Shown here piece after piece: positions 12,068 through 24,109 of a DNA stretch of 64,000 nt (its first letter is position 1; each line of letters begins with the position of its first letter). The notes below the pieces were generated by a model that saw only the letters and a list, made by a program, of their open reading frames with translations, had not been told where the DNA came from and searched no databases. A program made the translations under genes and the position numbers. Source of the stretch: Prostheceraeus crozeri (lineage: Eukaryota > Platyhelminthes > Polycladida > Euryleptidae); the NCBI GenBank assembly GCA_907163375.1, contig CAJQUW010011626.1, forward strand, positions 484,331 through 548,330. Direction: 5' to 3'.

Positions 12068-13040
12068 GATAGAAATGATTGCAGGGATGTTTACGGAACA
12101 TTAGAAATTTAGAAAAAATATATCAATAGCAATGACAGGATGCGTTTATAGTATTATATTCATTTTTGCAATTTAAAGTTGATTGAACCTGCTTTACTTA
12201 GAAGTTTGTTGTGCCCATCGATTGGTTTTCTACAGTATAACCAAATGTATGCTTTGCGGTTCACTACTTTCCTACGGCCAAAATCTAACTCACTTAACAA
12301 AATGCACTAATGTGCTACTTTGGCCTATGCCCATTCAATGAAATCAGCAATAAAGGTATGAATTTGCAGCAACCTATCTATCGCAGTATTCATAACCAAA
12401 GAAAACAGTATTCATTCCGTCCGAAAATGTCAGATAAAACTGGCTGGGGCAGACGAAAAAACTCAGACCAATCTACAATCTGTGCGAGCTCAAGTTTTTG
12501 TCAGATCTATCTTCTTCTAAGTTGTTGTTGTTTCTTATCATCCGCACTATTAGAATCCTACCCTTTTTCATCACCAAAAAAACACTGTTGTTTAGAATTA
12601 ATTAGTGCCATTTTAGAAAAGGTCGGGAAACGGCAAAAGTCCTGTGCTTCACTCAGACTATATCTGATGATCAATTGCACTTCATTCTTGCATCTCTAGT
12701 TTTAAAAAAAGACCCGGAGTTTTATGCAGATTAATTGAAGTTGCAGACAGTAAATTTTAGACAATGTAAAATACTACAAACTCCGTTAAGATTTTGAAAC
12801 CACTCTTCAAAATATATTCTACTCTGTATACACCAGTAGTATACATTATACGTATAGTATGACACAGCATGAAATTCCAACAGATCCTAACCGCTAGCAA
12901 GTTTTTCATGAAACATGATTTCATTCACATCCATATCATTTTTTAGTATCTTATGGCAGGTTATAGACAAGCGCGAAGCAAGAGTTAATCTTTAATGTGC
13001 ACCAGACTTACAGTGGACTTATGCGTTTCATATTTTTCAG

Positions 13041-13391
13041 TCCACTGCTCTTCGATCCATCAAAGCGAAACGAAGCATGGAGATTCATCAGCTACATGTT
13101 CATCCATGTGGGTTATCACCACATCCTTTTCAACATCATCATGCAAATTATACTTGGCATTCCTTTGGAGCTAGTTCACAAATTTTATCGCGTTGGTCCA
13201 GTCTTTCTCGCTGGTGTTATTGCTGGATCATTAGCTTCATCGGTCGGTGATTCAAGTATGAAGCTCGCCGGTGCAAGTGGAGGATGTTACGCCTTGATAG
13301 GTGCTCATTTTGCCCTGGTCATTATGAACTGGGAGGAACTCCAGCATGAATGGCTGAATTGCAAGGAGAATCCATTCCGCTTTCTGTTCAG
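13041..13391 (+). CDS. RHBDL-like: Rhomboid-related protease, coding exon 2 (catalytic serine exon)
   Basis: Completes codon 283, encodes residues 284-399 and two bases of codon 400. Contains WRFISYMFIHVGYHHILFN (W296 R297, and H310-x3-N314, the HxxxN that lines the oxyanion hole), then GIPLELVHK, then AGVIAGSLASSVGDSSMKL and the catalytic GASGG with Ser362. Acceptor TTTTTCAG at 13040, donor CAG|GTAACT at 13392, phase 2 at both ends. The upstream frame opens before the acceptor, but those codons are intronic because the spliced reading gives the conserved SPLLFDP loop. All residues expected for an active rhomboid are present here. Confidence 0.93.
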
Positions 13392-14186
13392 GTAACTATA
13401 ATCTCTTAATGGCACTGCTATTGCTAGCAATTGAATGCATTAAACTTACAATTTAGATGTTTTTTAGATTTTTGATAGATGGGTAAATTCGGATTTGTCT
13501 CCCACTTTCAGCGTGAAATTTGTCTTTCACATTCTTCATTATAATTTTTAATTTCTTTCGTCTCATTGGGTGATGTTGATCATTATAAGAAGATTTACAT
13601 ATGTGTCGTCCACACGAAATAAGTTTTTGCGGTTCTAATTAAATTTTTGATTTTTGTCAGCGTCGGTACGGGACACAGCAAATTAAAGACATCTACTTTT
13701 TGGACCCTAGTTTTTCATGTAGTGGGATATATCAACTTTATACTGTCTAAAAATGAAATTCAGCAGGCTGACCATCTGATCAGATGCATTTTATCCGTTT
13801 TAAAGTAACATCACATGGTGGAGATTGGATTGAATTAGTGGTGCTGGTGCTTTGGACACACGTTTTTTATGGAATTCACAAATCTAAGATGATTTTCAGG
13901 CATGTTCCATGACTTTCTTCGATTTATTTCGTATACTACACATATCAAAAAATATCGCACACGTGAAAATAAGTTATTTCTTCAATTTTTTCAGAGTAAT
14001 CATCAAAAGACATGTTTTCGTCAGAAAGTGGGAGAAAAATCCAGATTTACCCAGATTTTCTTTATTTTACCCACCGATTTCTTCGACTTTTTCAATTTTA
14101 TATATAGACAATTCATAACAGTTTAATGTTAAAGTGCTGATACTCGATTTGTAGGTAAACATTGACAATATTATTCTCTATTTCAG
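13392..14186 (+). other. Intron 2 of the rhomboid gene (795 bp)
   Basis: GTAACT donor and TATTTCAG acceptor at 14186. AT-rich with no element I recognise; two overlapping 70-codon frames near 13902-14126 are T-rich chance frames. Confidence 0.85.
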
Positions 14187-14469
14187 CGGAGTAATGCGTC
14201 TTATTCTGCTAACATTACTATTGTCTTTTGATTTTGGCGTGGCAATATACAAGCGATACCAATCCGTCACAAAAGAAAGAACTTCGTTCTCAGCTCATGT
14301 TGGTGGACTGCTTGCAGGTCTCCTCATAGGTATTCCTGTGCTGAAAAACATAGAAAAAAAGCCGTGGGAAGCCTACATATTCTGGCTGTCGATTGCTATT
14401 TCTATCATTTTGTTTGTTTTCGCAGTATTTTGGAACATCTTTTACAAAGGATTTCCCGCAGCTACTTAA
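14187..14469 (+). CDS. RHBDL-like: Rhomboid-related protease, terminal coding exon (catalytic histidine exon)
   Basis: Residues 400-493 and the TAA at 14467. Begins inside a membrane segment (GVMRLILLTLLLSFDFGVAI), continues through KRYQSVTKERTSFSAHVGGLLAG, where His437 in SAHVGG is the second catalytic residue, then LLIGIPVL, and ends with a last hydrophobic helix (AYIFWLSIAISIILFVFAVF) before WNIFYKGFPAAT. The AHxxGxxxG packing motif is intact. The closing 'FWNIF' block matches the C-terminal end of vertebrate RHBDL proteins from memory. The assembled 493-residue product is longer than RHBDL2 and closer to RHBDL1/3 with an extended N-terminus. Confidence 0.93.
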
Positions 14470-14930
14470 AAGAAGAAGGGAGAACATGTCAATATAGAGT
14501 CAGTACTGAGGATTGTATGCCTCATTGCTACTTATTTGTTTTCCATTGATTCACGAAATTTCCAATCGTCAATTTCCAGTTTATTTCACATATGTGGCTT
14601 CAAGTTTTGTCCTTTTCCCTTCTTTCATCGAAATTTTTACTTTATATATTTTTATCGAAACCTTATATCAAATAATTCTGTTTACCTTTCTCGATGTTTT
14701 ATTTATTGTAAAAGTTATCCGGTGCTCTCCGGCTATATTCAATTTGCTTATCTTCAAAAATTTATGATAATTAGCTATATCATAAGGCAGGCCTACCATT
14801 CATATCAAATCAATATCATAGACATCTCAAAATTACCATTCGTCGAGTTTGACATGTAAAACTTTTGTACAAAATAGTACGAAAAAATAGTTTTGATAGA
14901 AAATTAATAAATTTATGACGATATAATATG
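14470..14930 (+). promoter_or_regulatory. Probable 3' UTR with poly(A) signal
   Basis: AT-rich sequence after the rhomboid stop. The first good AATAAA is at 14906-14911, with others at about 15136 and 15884. The first would give a 3' UTR of about 0.45 kb; the choice among them is inference. Confidence 0.4.
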
Positions 14931-16456
14931 CGTATTATAATTCAATAATAATGAATATCACGCGCAGTAGTAATTAAGGCTAATGAATACGAATATAGTG
15001 CGTATCACTAAACTAATGCACGCCTATGAAGAATAATGCGACAATTTGGGACTGTAAAGGCTAATAAGTAAATTTTGCGCGCAGAACAGTTTCAAATATT
15101 AACTAAGTAATATAACTAACCTACTTGATTAATAAAAGCACTGCTGCAGTAAGTGAAGATAAAATTACACGTTTTTTAAGAGATCACTATTTTGGAAAAC
15201 AGTTACTCATGTTTTTGCACTGCATTATGTAATCATACAAAGAAAGAAAATCATGGTTCGAAACAAATTTGTCATGATCATTAAGGAATCCTCATATCGC
15301 TTGATACTTGTCTTCCATTTGAACATTTTTCTTACTTCGTCTTATATCTTTGTCCTCCATGTGATCACGCATGCTGCTCAATAAGCAATTTATATCACCA
15401 AATTATCCAATACTTGTAACCTATACTTGAATATATAACCTACAGTATATATATACATACACGCTTGTATTCGTCTTGAGATATTTTCACTGTACCTCTT
15501 TTTTTTCTATTTGTGTCCGAGCAGGTTCCAAAATTTGTATTTTGAGTCAGCTATCAGACTTATGAATATACATATCAGTAATTTAAAATGTTTCGGTTTC
15601 ACTGTTGATGTTGGTGTATTTTTGTATCAACCTTGCACAATCACTTCCTTCCGTTTTCAAAGTGGATCAACAGAGCTGCAATTATAAATATTTTGTTTCC
15701 GAGTCTATGAGACGAAATTGTAAGATATCGGATAATAATACTTTTCGGAAGAACCTTTTCAACTGAATTGACTGTTATTGTTTACAAAGACATGCAAATA
15801 CTTTGATGCATCAATGGATTGTGTTGGAATTGTACTGGTCAATAACTATCCATATCCGGTGAACTGCCTCAAAATATTCTTCAATAAATCTTCATTACTC
15901 CAAGGCTGATAATTTGAGTTGGTCTATCAGCTGATTGTGAAAATGTGATATAATGTATCCCACTGTAAATGTTGGAAAGTACAAATATGTTCAAATTATT
16001 TTCATTGTTTTATATCAATTTTGTCAATTTTCCTCTCAAATGCATACTAGGCCCTATCGGTTTGTCTAATCGAAACCTGTAGAGCCATTCGATGTTGTGG
16101 AAGGTATCGCAAGCCAGATTCGGGTAATTTTTGTATGAAATTGACAGACAAATTTAAGAAATTTATTTTTTATACATATTGCTTTGAATAGGTTAATGAA
16201 AAGCCCTTTGGGGCTGAAAATTCCAAGAAAGAATAGCTCATATCGCATGTATCAAATCACATCTAGTCAGGAAGCCAATTTAGCCGCTTGTTAAGATGAT
16301 TTACGGCATGGAATAGGCCTACCACAACAATGGACACAGGTCCTATTAGTAGATGTGAAAAAAAGAAAGCTACGAATGAGTATGCAATTTGCCCGCATAT
16401 TCATGTAGTTCAATTTATGCCCTACAAATGTAAAAAACTGAAGTCTCAATAGGGCC
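14931..16456. other. Intergenic stretch, nothing recognised
   Basis: AT-rich, no sizeable ORF with recognisable content, no clear repeats apart from short AT runs. Confidence 0.5.
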
Positions 16457-17297
16457 CATGGAGTAGGTATATTAGGTGAAGTGGTAGCTCCGCATTTATT
16501 CCCCAATGTGCATACACTTTCGATTTTATTAGATGAACTCGAGGGGGATACAGTTGGTAATTGCTACCAAATATGAGATATGCAAATTTTTGCAGTTTTT
16601 AAGAAATTGCCTCGGAATTGACTGATCATGATTGTAATGCAGAAGAAATTATGGTATTTCAGATTCTCAGTGTCATATGACAGCCTTGGAGATTTAATGT
16701 TTGTTAAATTAGCAATTCGATGGGTTCCTATTACTTTCATGCTCAACCTCAAGAGTATGTTCTAATGCGTGATCACATCACAGGCAACCTGCCACTGGCA
16801 CATCAAAATCACATCATCAAAGACAATAATTTCAATTAACTTTGAAAGATGTAAATGGGTCCACATCACTATTGAGATTCAAGAAATGAATCATAGATTT
16901 AGTGAATCATAAAACCACGCCGGTGAGAATTGAAATAAAACTTGAAATTTCAGCCAAGAAAGCACGAATATATCGCGACTTTTTCATGAATGCCTCCATT
17001 ATAATGCAATTCATTAAATTCCCTTGATAATTAGCTTAATTTCCGCTTAGTTAGGATGTTTATTATCAAATATTCATTCCTTTTGATATCCAACTTGTTT
17101 CATGCTACTTGCATAGGGGAATCATCTCGGTAGTATATGAATTTGCAAAAGTTGACTTTTTACAAAACTACTCAAATAATTTTTTGGACCAAGGGAACAT
17201 AATTTCCGTTATAAACTGAATCTTTTCATATAAAAAATTTCACAGTATACAGATACTTGTTTTAGTCGACACTCTACCTATGTATCCCTACTCTATG
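16457..17297. mobile_element. TIR element (841 bp), copy 1; partner inverted at 54136-55000
   Basis: Ends are inverted: left catggagtaggtata, right end tatccctactctatg. The whole length matches the reverse complement of 54136-55000, including 'ttgcagtttttaagaaatt', 'gtttattatcaaatattcat' and 'ttttttggacca'. Two full-length copies with shared boundaries define a family. No ORF; a MITE or other non-autonomous DNA transposon. No target duplication is obvious. Confidence 0.75.
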
Positions 17298-17600
17298 GTA
17301 AGGCTTTTATTGAACTGAATACTGAATAACATTGAAGTTAAAGTCAGAAAAACAAAAATAAAGCGGACAAATTTGTTGTTTCATACGGATCATGTGACAA
17401 AATGTCTAAAACGGAGGCTAGAATGTCAGCGTTTGACACGAGACTCGAGTAGGCTATTCACCCGCATAGCGAGGAGTGAGTGACTCCGAGTACTCGAAAC
17501 AAAATAATTATGTGACAAATTGCACAACTCATTGCTTTTTCCAGGTGTCCACTTAATGCAAACAATTAACTAGCTCTTTTCAACTCACTTCATAGTATTT

Positions 17601-17850
17601 GGATGCCCTGACTAGTCATTGCAGTTTTTGAGTTGGAAAGAATCAGGTTTTAACACATTAATTATCATTTTTCTATTCAAAATGTACAAAATTTTTCGAT
17701 TATCATCCACCAATTATCTTCAGGTACAGTACCTGAAGATGATTGCTGGATGGTAATCGAAAAATTTTGTACATTTTGAAGAGAAAAATAGTATTTAATA
17801 TATTTTAAAGCCAGACTCTTTCCAACTAAAAAAATCACTCTATTGTGTTT
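17601..17850. mobile_element. Palindromic MITE, arms about 98 bp
   Basis: Near-perfect inverted repeat from 17631 to 17827 centred at the 'cttcaggtacagtacctgaag' core around 17719-17739. Left outer arm 'agttggaaagaatcaggtt', right outer arm 'agccagactctttccaact'. The segment 17601-17729 recurs at 8245-8384, showing this is a dispersed family. Confidence 0.75.
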
Positions 17851-18554
17851 TTTTGTCTTCCATCAAAAAAGTGGCGTAGAGCAATTTATGACAATCATGC
17901 CGATCAGCAAAAGCGAAGATGGTATTTACTATTCAACTCATGAATACTTCATATTGAAGAATATCACTGAGCGTAATTGAAAGGACCAGTTGAAATTACT
18001 CGGAGTATAAGCTGTCATCAAACATCTCAATAAGGCACATACAAAGACAACATGTAAAAGCAGTCTGACAATACCTGATTTGTATGGAGAGACTCATAGA
18101 TACTCAAATCACAAATCGAGCAATGCTCGAGCAGCCATTATTCGAGTAATGCCGACCACTAGTCACAAATTCTGTGCATGTGTCGAATGTCGAGCGCAGC
18201 AGCGAGGGGATCGCGCCACCCAAGTTATTGCGTCACATGATTTTAATGCTAATAGGTTGTGGAATAATTGCTTTCGATATGAATGAAACAAGAGTGACGA
18301 CATCAGCTTGATTAACCTTACCCGATACCTCCTGATTTCTCATTGCTTGTCAACGATAGGCAATTGGATGTTAGGCAATTGCAATGATTGCTATGGTCCC
18401 ATTCGATTTCTCGTGATCTCTTTCTTTCGTTTTCTTCTCCAATCAATATGAAATTACTTCTGTGTGCGCGTGTGTGTGGGACGATTTGGAAGTGATACAT
18501 GGGCAAAAATATTCTGACCACTTTTCATTAAGGTGCGTTCACAATGTAGCCTGA

Positions 18555-18660
18555 TATCTGCAGCTATCAAGGATACGGAGTTGGAGTCAGTCGAAGTCGG
18601 TACTTTTAATCGGAATCGCAGTCGTAAAAATAAGTTAACGACTTCAACTCCGGACTGCAA
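18555..18660. mobile_element. Relic with ggagtc/gactcc terminal repeats
   Basis: 'ggagttggagtcagtcgaag' near the left and 'cgacttcaactccggact' near the right face each other. The motif resembles the ends of the hAT element at 50128-50861, which carry ggagtcggagtc strings. Probably a short, decayed member of that group. Confidence 0.35.
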
Positions 18661-19276
18661 AGTCCACTCGAGAAAAAATGTTCAAGCTTCTAAAAGCCGT
18701 TTTCATCGCTAACTTTGATATTCTATCTAAGTTGATTAGCTTCATTTTAGCTTTTTTAAAATTAATTTGGCTAGCATTATAAACCTTGATTCTAACTTGC
18801 GATGTGTTTCAAGCTTAATTTATTCGTTTTAGTTTTAGAGGAGCTTTCACTCATTTCATGTCATTTCTCTAATCACAACGAAACAGACAGCTGATGGCTT
18901 TGGCTGATATATACATGTAGATGTCTAAAATATACCGAAATCAATTTTTGATTTAGACCTAATAGACTTTTTCAAAATCTCGCATGTTAAAAACGACGAA
19001 TCACTATTATCTCGTTACCAAGGATTGCAAAACTGTTTTGGATGATTTTAGCATTCTTACACTTTTAGTCCGATTACCTCCATAAATCATGCTACTGATT
19101 TTTCATGAAGCCAAATCGATTAATTCTGTAATTGAGGAGAAAAACAGAGAAAATTCGTTTGTAAACCAATGTCTCGAACAACTTTGCTGTATTATTGAAA
19201 AAAGAACAATCGATTTGGAATCATTAGCGACTGGACTTTTCTTTTTCGGCTTTGGTATGATTTTTGCTACAGTCCA

Positions 19277-19620
19277 TCAGGTCAAATTTGTCTGACACGT
19301 GAAATTGTGGTAGACCACTTACAACATTTAACTTTCCAATTTTCATGAGTGTAGTTATCATCGTGGATTGCATTCTCTGTTTTCAGTTCCATGTTGTTAG
19401 ATTAACTACAATTTAGTTAGCCTGTCACTCTTTTTTTGTATACTTCTGATTGATATTTGCTCCTTTCAATCAATTCAAATTTATCTGACACAAAATTGTG
19501 GTAGGCTTACAACTCATCACTTTTCAATTTGTATGAGAAGTTGTCATCGCGCACTATATTCTCTGTTTTCACATCCATTATGTTAAATGACAACAATTTA
19601 GCTAGTCTTTCAATCTTTGA
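19277..19620. repeat. Diverged tandem duplication (unit about 150-190 bp)
   Basis: Blocks 'caaattt.tctgacac', 'aaattgtggtag', 'acttttcaattt...atgag', 'ttctctgttttca' and 'acaatttag.tag' occur in the same order at about 19283-19425 and 19477-19605. No product recognised; the 68-codon frame ending at 19295 is of unknown meaning. Confidence 0.55.
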
Positions 19621-20908
19621 CCACATGCGCGCGATAAATACTCATATAGCAATAAATTTTGTGTTGATCAGTTTTGTCTGCACATTATTAAGGCGTGGTT
19701 GAAGTTGTCATGAGCTTTTGTTGTCGATTATAAAGAATTACACGGTTTTATATTAATATAGCGTATTCTTAATAACACAGCAAAGGGTTTCGGATTAAAT
19801 GAATAGATTATAATGACTCAGTTGAAGTTTAAATCAACATATGCGATGCAATTTTTCAAAATGCAATTTAGGACATATTTGTCTGTGAATGTTATAAAAA
19901 GAATGAAATGACGTGTTAGATAAGCATTTTTTCAAAGACAAAGAAACGTTTGGAAATCGTATTACAAAATCCAAATTAGCGGATGTATAAAATTCTAAAA
20001 ATGATTCGATGCAAGAATATGACAGAAGAAGAAAAGTGATTGATAGTAATTATTATACAATAATTGTTTCACCGATCTATGGCCTTTTCAGATGCATCTT
20101 TGACAAAAATTCAAAGCTTTCAGCTTGTTTTAAACTCAAAGCTTCTCTTAGAAGAAGAATCAGATTTTTGAAATACGAAATAATTGTTGTCTTCTTGTCT
20201 TAATTAAAATGATCCGTACCTTACTTTATGAAATTGATGTTGTATTAAAGGGAAATAAGAATACTCGCGAATCTTCACTGAGTAAGTGCATTACTGACAA
20301 AGTATCGATACTAATCCTTGAAACCTTCATTTTAAAGATGTGGAGTCATTGTCAAAAGCATTCTCAGCCACTGGAAGCCACCATTCTTCGAGTAAGACCT
20401 CTGCGCATAGTATCAAAGTACGTGACGGCGATGCAAATACTTTCAATGTGCATGTTCGTTCTAAGCATAAAGTTGCAGCCTCTGCATGTAATCCTATTTC
20501 TATGATTTCAACTCAATCAATTCAAGCACAAGCTGATTATAGCATAGGTAGGACGCGTCAATATAGGACGCTAATATAGGACGTCAATATAGGAGGCGTC
20601 AACGTTCGATGAATTTTGCTTCCTTGCCCGATAGAAATGGATATTAAGGTATTCTACAGTGTTTAACAATAAAGATGAAATCTATGGTGATGTCTGGTGA
20701 TTCTGTATGCTCTGGATATCATTGTAATGGATATTTGAGATGGTTTGCTCTAGAACAGTGTTTCTCAACCTTTACTTATTGTGCGTAATTGAGCTATGGT
20801 ACAATGTGGAAAAAGGAGGCCAACAAGGTATGATGATATCTCCTTCTATGCATGTGAAAGACATTTTTGAAATTTCAATCAGCGTATATCTACCTGTGTA
20901 TTCATGGC

Positions 20909-21260
20909 ATTGTTCAGATTATCTATGGTACTATTTGCTAATAAGCGTTCAACAATGATGAAAAAAGGATAACTTTATACGATATTTTATGATATTTATG
21001 ATATTTTTTTATATGATGAAAAAGCGGTCATGAATATCATAGATTTATCAATTGAACCTCTATAAAATTTTATCGATAACTCTGATACATCCATGGACGC
21101 CTAGATATATGAAGCACACATAAGCTAGATATATTGTCTTAATTGACGCAGAATAAAATGAAATGAAATGAAATGAAATATGGTGCTTCATATATCTAGG
21201 TGTCCATGATACATCACACTGGGCATAGTTCTGTATAGTACCATAGATAACCTGAACAAT
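20909..21260. repeat. Inverted-repeat unit nested in the hAT element
   Basis: 26-bp ends: left starts attgttcagattatctatgg, right ends ccatagataacctgaacaat, one mismatch. Inside, a second inverted pair (about 21084-21120 and 21182-21212, 'cctagatatatgaagcac' and its reverse complement) brackets the (aatga)n run. Either a MITE inserted into the hAT element or sequence it acquired. Confidence 0.65.
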
Positions 21261-21370
21261 GTTATTATATATGCCTATTTAGAGGTCAGCAATGATCCAA
21301 CTGGAGGTCGCTTACGCGACCTCCAGTTGGATCATTGCTGACCTCTAAATAGGCATATAAATATAACATT
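21257..21370. repeat. Near-perfect 114-bp palindrome
   Basis: Arms of about 55 bp around a 4-base loop (ttac, 21312-21315), stem ends ggaggtcgc and gcgacctcc. The outer arms contain 'gcctatttagaggtcagcaa' and its complement, with a single indel near the ends. Lies immediately after the 20909-21260 unit and shares its boundary. Confidence 0.85.
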
Positions 21371-22357
21371 GCTGCCCACCTATTTCCTACATTGTTGCCC
21401 TCAAAAATCCATGTTAATGTTACATTGCGGACTATGCGCTTACCCCAGGTGAATTACGTGGACTAAGACTTATTTAGATAAATGCAGAGCATACGCTACG
21501 TCTATTTAAAGCAGCATCTATAAATACAATTTCACATTTTTGTCTCAAATTAAGTTTCTACAGATGATGTTCTGAAAGTCCTGTAAAAAGAATGATCGTG
21601 AGTCAAATGTCACTAGAAATTACGAAACATCAAGAAAAGCAAAAAAACATTATTTATTTTGCCTATATAATAACAGCATGCAATACAGTAGCACGTCAAC
21701 TGTGCGAGCCAATTTGAATAACGAATTCTTTAGGCGACCGTGAAAAATCGATAAAAAACAGTGCGTCTCCTAGAGGTGGATAGCTGATGCTGACTGTAGT
21801 ACAGTAGCGCTGTTATTAACACGTAGAGCTGTGTCAGCGTAGCCTCATGAAGGCACATGATCTGTAGATGCTTTCTATGCTTGTCATATTGAAGAAGTGC
21901 TTCTTCGACTCTCAGACAGCGTTATCGTCTGAATAAACCACATCAAAGACAGTGGTGACGTCTTTGGACCAAATCCACCACTGATTAAGCGTTTCATACC
22001 AAAAGCGATCTTCATTTTACATTAACTTCGCGGACTAAACTGACGTATCCCACGGACTTATTTCAGTCCGCGAACCGGGGATCGAGAAACACTGCTCTAG
22101 AAGTCTGATAATCGTTCTTGAACTTATTGACTTGAAACCATGTAAATAGTATTAAAAAATGTATATAACTTTGATGGCTAGTGCGGACATGCACATTGAA
22201 ACATCAGTACATCACGGTCACATTGCTAGGTGTAAATAAGTTAGAACGCATCCTCGGAATTTCTGCATTCATGTCCTCTAAAAGCTAATACTATTATATT
22301 CCTACATTAGTTGAGATTTCCTTATCCTCAGAGGCTTTATTGGTAGCAAAATGATTA

Positions 22358-22711
22358 ATGCCCTGTAAATTTCTCTTCACCACAAATCGACTAGGTATTC
22401 CTCCTGCTGAGGTGAGTCTTCTAAACGAAACTTTGACAGCAATTGGATACTCTTATCATTTTGTGACAAGACACAGCATCCAGCGGCAACCAGAGTCAAC
22501 GCTGAAGGATACAGTGTCTCCTATCGATTGCACCTGTCACGTCTACAAGTTGTCCTGTGATTGCGGAAGCAGCTACCTAGGGTTTACAGAGAATTGTCTT
22601 TGAACCATGATTGCGGAAAACATTCCAAAGTGGGTGGAAAATCGTGAAACCCGTCCATGATCAACAGCACCACCGTCCAATAGCAGTGACTCTTTTGTAA
22701 ATAGTTATGTG
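22358..22711 (+). pseudogene. Penelope-like element fragment (GIY-YIG region)
   Basis: Contains CHVYKLSCDCGSSYLGFTENCL, which fits the Penelope-like GIY-YIG endonuclease start 'vYxixCxxCxxxYiGxTxrxL', followed in another frame by AENIPKWVENRETRP and STAPPSNSS, which fit the usual 'EHIPKWL...RPxxSAI' continuation. Stops and a frame change show that it is dead. The reverse transcriptase part is missing. Confidence 0.6.
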
Positions 22712-24109
22712 TGAGTTAACATTTTTCTGTAGTAATTTTCCGCAACCGACCATTTTCCTCACCAGTGTAAGAATCATTGTACACTCGTATCATATCACCG
22801 TTCATTTATGTGTACTAAAAATAATTGAAGTACTCGTACATTCTACACCATCCGTGGTCTTAGTTGCTTTGGTCGTCTGTAGCACATCATTATTCTACCG
22901 CTCATTACTTTTGAACATTTCAAGTAGCATCAGTTTTATCTTGTATGTCTTGTGTGATTCAATGCAAAACTTTGTCATGATCGCCGCACTTTCAAGACGA
23001 GAGACCGGGAAAGCTCTTGAATGAATCAGTAACATGACATAAATGGCAATAGCGCTATTTTCAGTCTGCTAGTTAATGAGGACAAGCAATTATTCACAAA
23101 TCCTAATTTGTAATGAGCATTAGTTAAAATTAGCAATCGGCAACATCGGATCCTTACTTTGGGGAAACAATCATTAGAATTCACTAATTATAGTTGAACT
23201 TACATTAGAAAATCTTAGAATGCAAGAACTCATTGAACTTAGAATGCATTGAACTCATGTGCAGGATATGGGAACTTAGCTTTCAATGTTGTAAAGCGAG
23301 TCCATTTCGTGCTCCTTACTACTTTGAAGACATTCCACATGTCTTTCAAAACATTGTACAGTGCCTACGTGAACATGCTGATTGTATAGGCAACTGTCTC
23401 TATAATGAGCTTGATGTCGCCCAACTTTCTAAGACCATCGCCATCCATTCATTAATAGACTGAATATGACATACGATGTCGAATATTTCTATCTTCTATA
23501 TTTCTATCTTTTTTACAGATTTGCCGACATTCACACAATATCTCTTTGTTCCACATCAAGGTTCATCGAGTATGGAACCATAATGTAGATTCGATAGCTT
23601 GTCATATTAAAGTTGCGAAATATTTGTTTATTGTTAACATTAGCTAGCCCAGTTTGAAGTCTAGCAATGTTAAGTACCAAGGCACGGATAGACACAGAAG
23701 AAAAAGGACTACGTTGTGTTTGACTAACTATAATGTCGATAAACACAGGTTGCTACGGCATGTGGGACATATTGGTGCACTTTAATCTATATGAAAATAC
23801 CACCATTGATTAGATCATGCTAAATTACTTTTACTTTACTTGTACATATTTATTTGATCATGGTCGACACCAAATCTAGAAATTAAGGATGGATAGTCAG
23901 GTCGGGAGTCTGCAAAAAGTTATTGGCAATCTCTTCTCGCCTTGTCATATTTCGACACCCTAAATTTCAAGGAGTGCCGTCTCTTCTGTATCAGAGCTAA
24001 CAATACTAAATGGACATAACAGCACAATCAGTCAACACCAGAGAAGCATAAATGGTTAATCTGAAGTTGACTCCGATAGAACTTTACTCAAGGCGGCGGC
24101 ATTGCTATA
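22712..24109. other. Stretch without a recognised gene
   Basis: Contains frames of 70-105 codons (22707-23024, 23233-23463) whose products I do not recognise; the first may be the decayed end of the Penelope-like fragment. No strong repeats seen. Confidence 0.4.

Larger units (their letters stand above)
1890..13040 (+). other. Intron 1 of the rhomboid gene (11.15 kb)
   Basis: Donor GTGAGG at 1890; acceptor polypyrimidine tract ending TTTTTCAG at 13040. Joining 1889 to 13041 restores the conserved rhomboid loop VPFR|SPLLFDPSKRNEAWRF, so the splice is supported by protein continuity. The intron is filled with mobile DNA: a hairpin element (2485-2780), a small TE-like ORF (3397-3675), half of a palindromic MITE (8245-8384), a hAT element (9654-10951), a LINE tail on the minus strand (11140-11470) and a minisatellite (11855-12067). 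The stretches 5640-8240, 8390-9640 and 12070-13030 show nothing I can name. Confidence 0.85.
20756..22094. mobile_element. Non-autonomous hAT element (1339 bp)
   Basis: Terminal CAGTGTTTCTCAACC at the left and GAGAAACACTG at the right form an 11-bp TIR of a classical hAT type. A perfect 8-bp target duplication, ctctagaa, lies at 20748-20755 and 22095-22102. No transposase recognised. The interior carries its own inverted repeats (20909-21260 and 21257-21370) and a short (aatga)n run near 21155-21180. Confidence 0.88.

Noticed and set aside
11742-12101. 119-codon minus-strand ORF with protein-like repeats
   Set aside because: It is the translation of the 28-bp minisatellite; the unit length is not a multiple of three.
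12310-12699. 129-codon ORF upstream of rhomboid exon 2
   Set aside because: Cys/Ser-rich chance frame inside intron 1, no splice support.
21155-21180. CRISPR-like or regulatory meaning of the (aatga)n run
   Set aside because: Simple microsatellite inside a hAT element; eukaryotic context.
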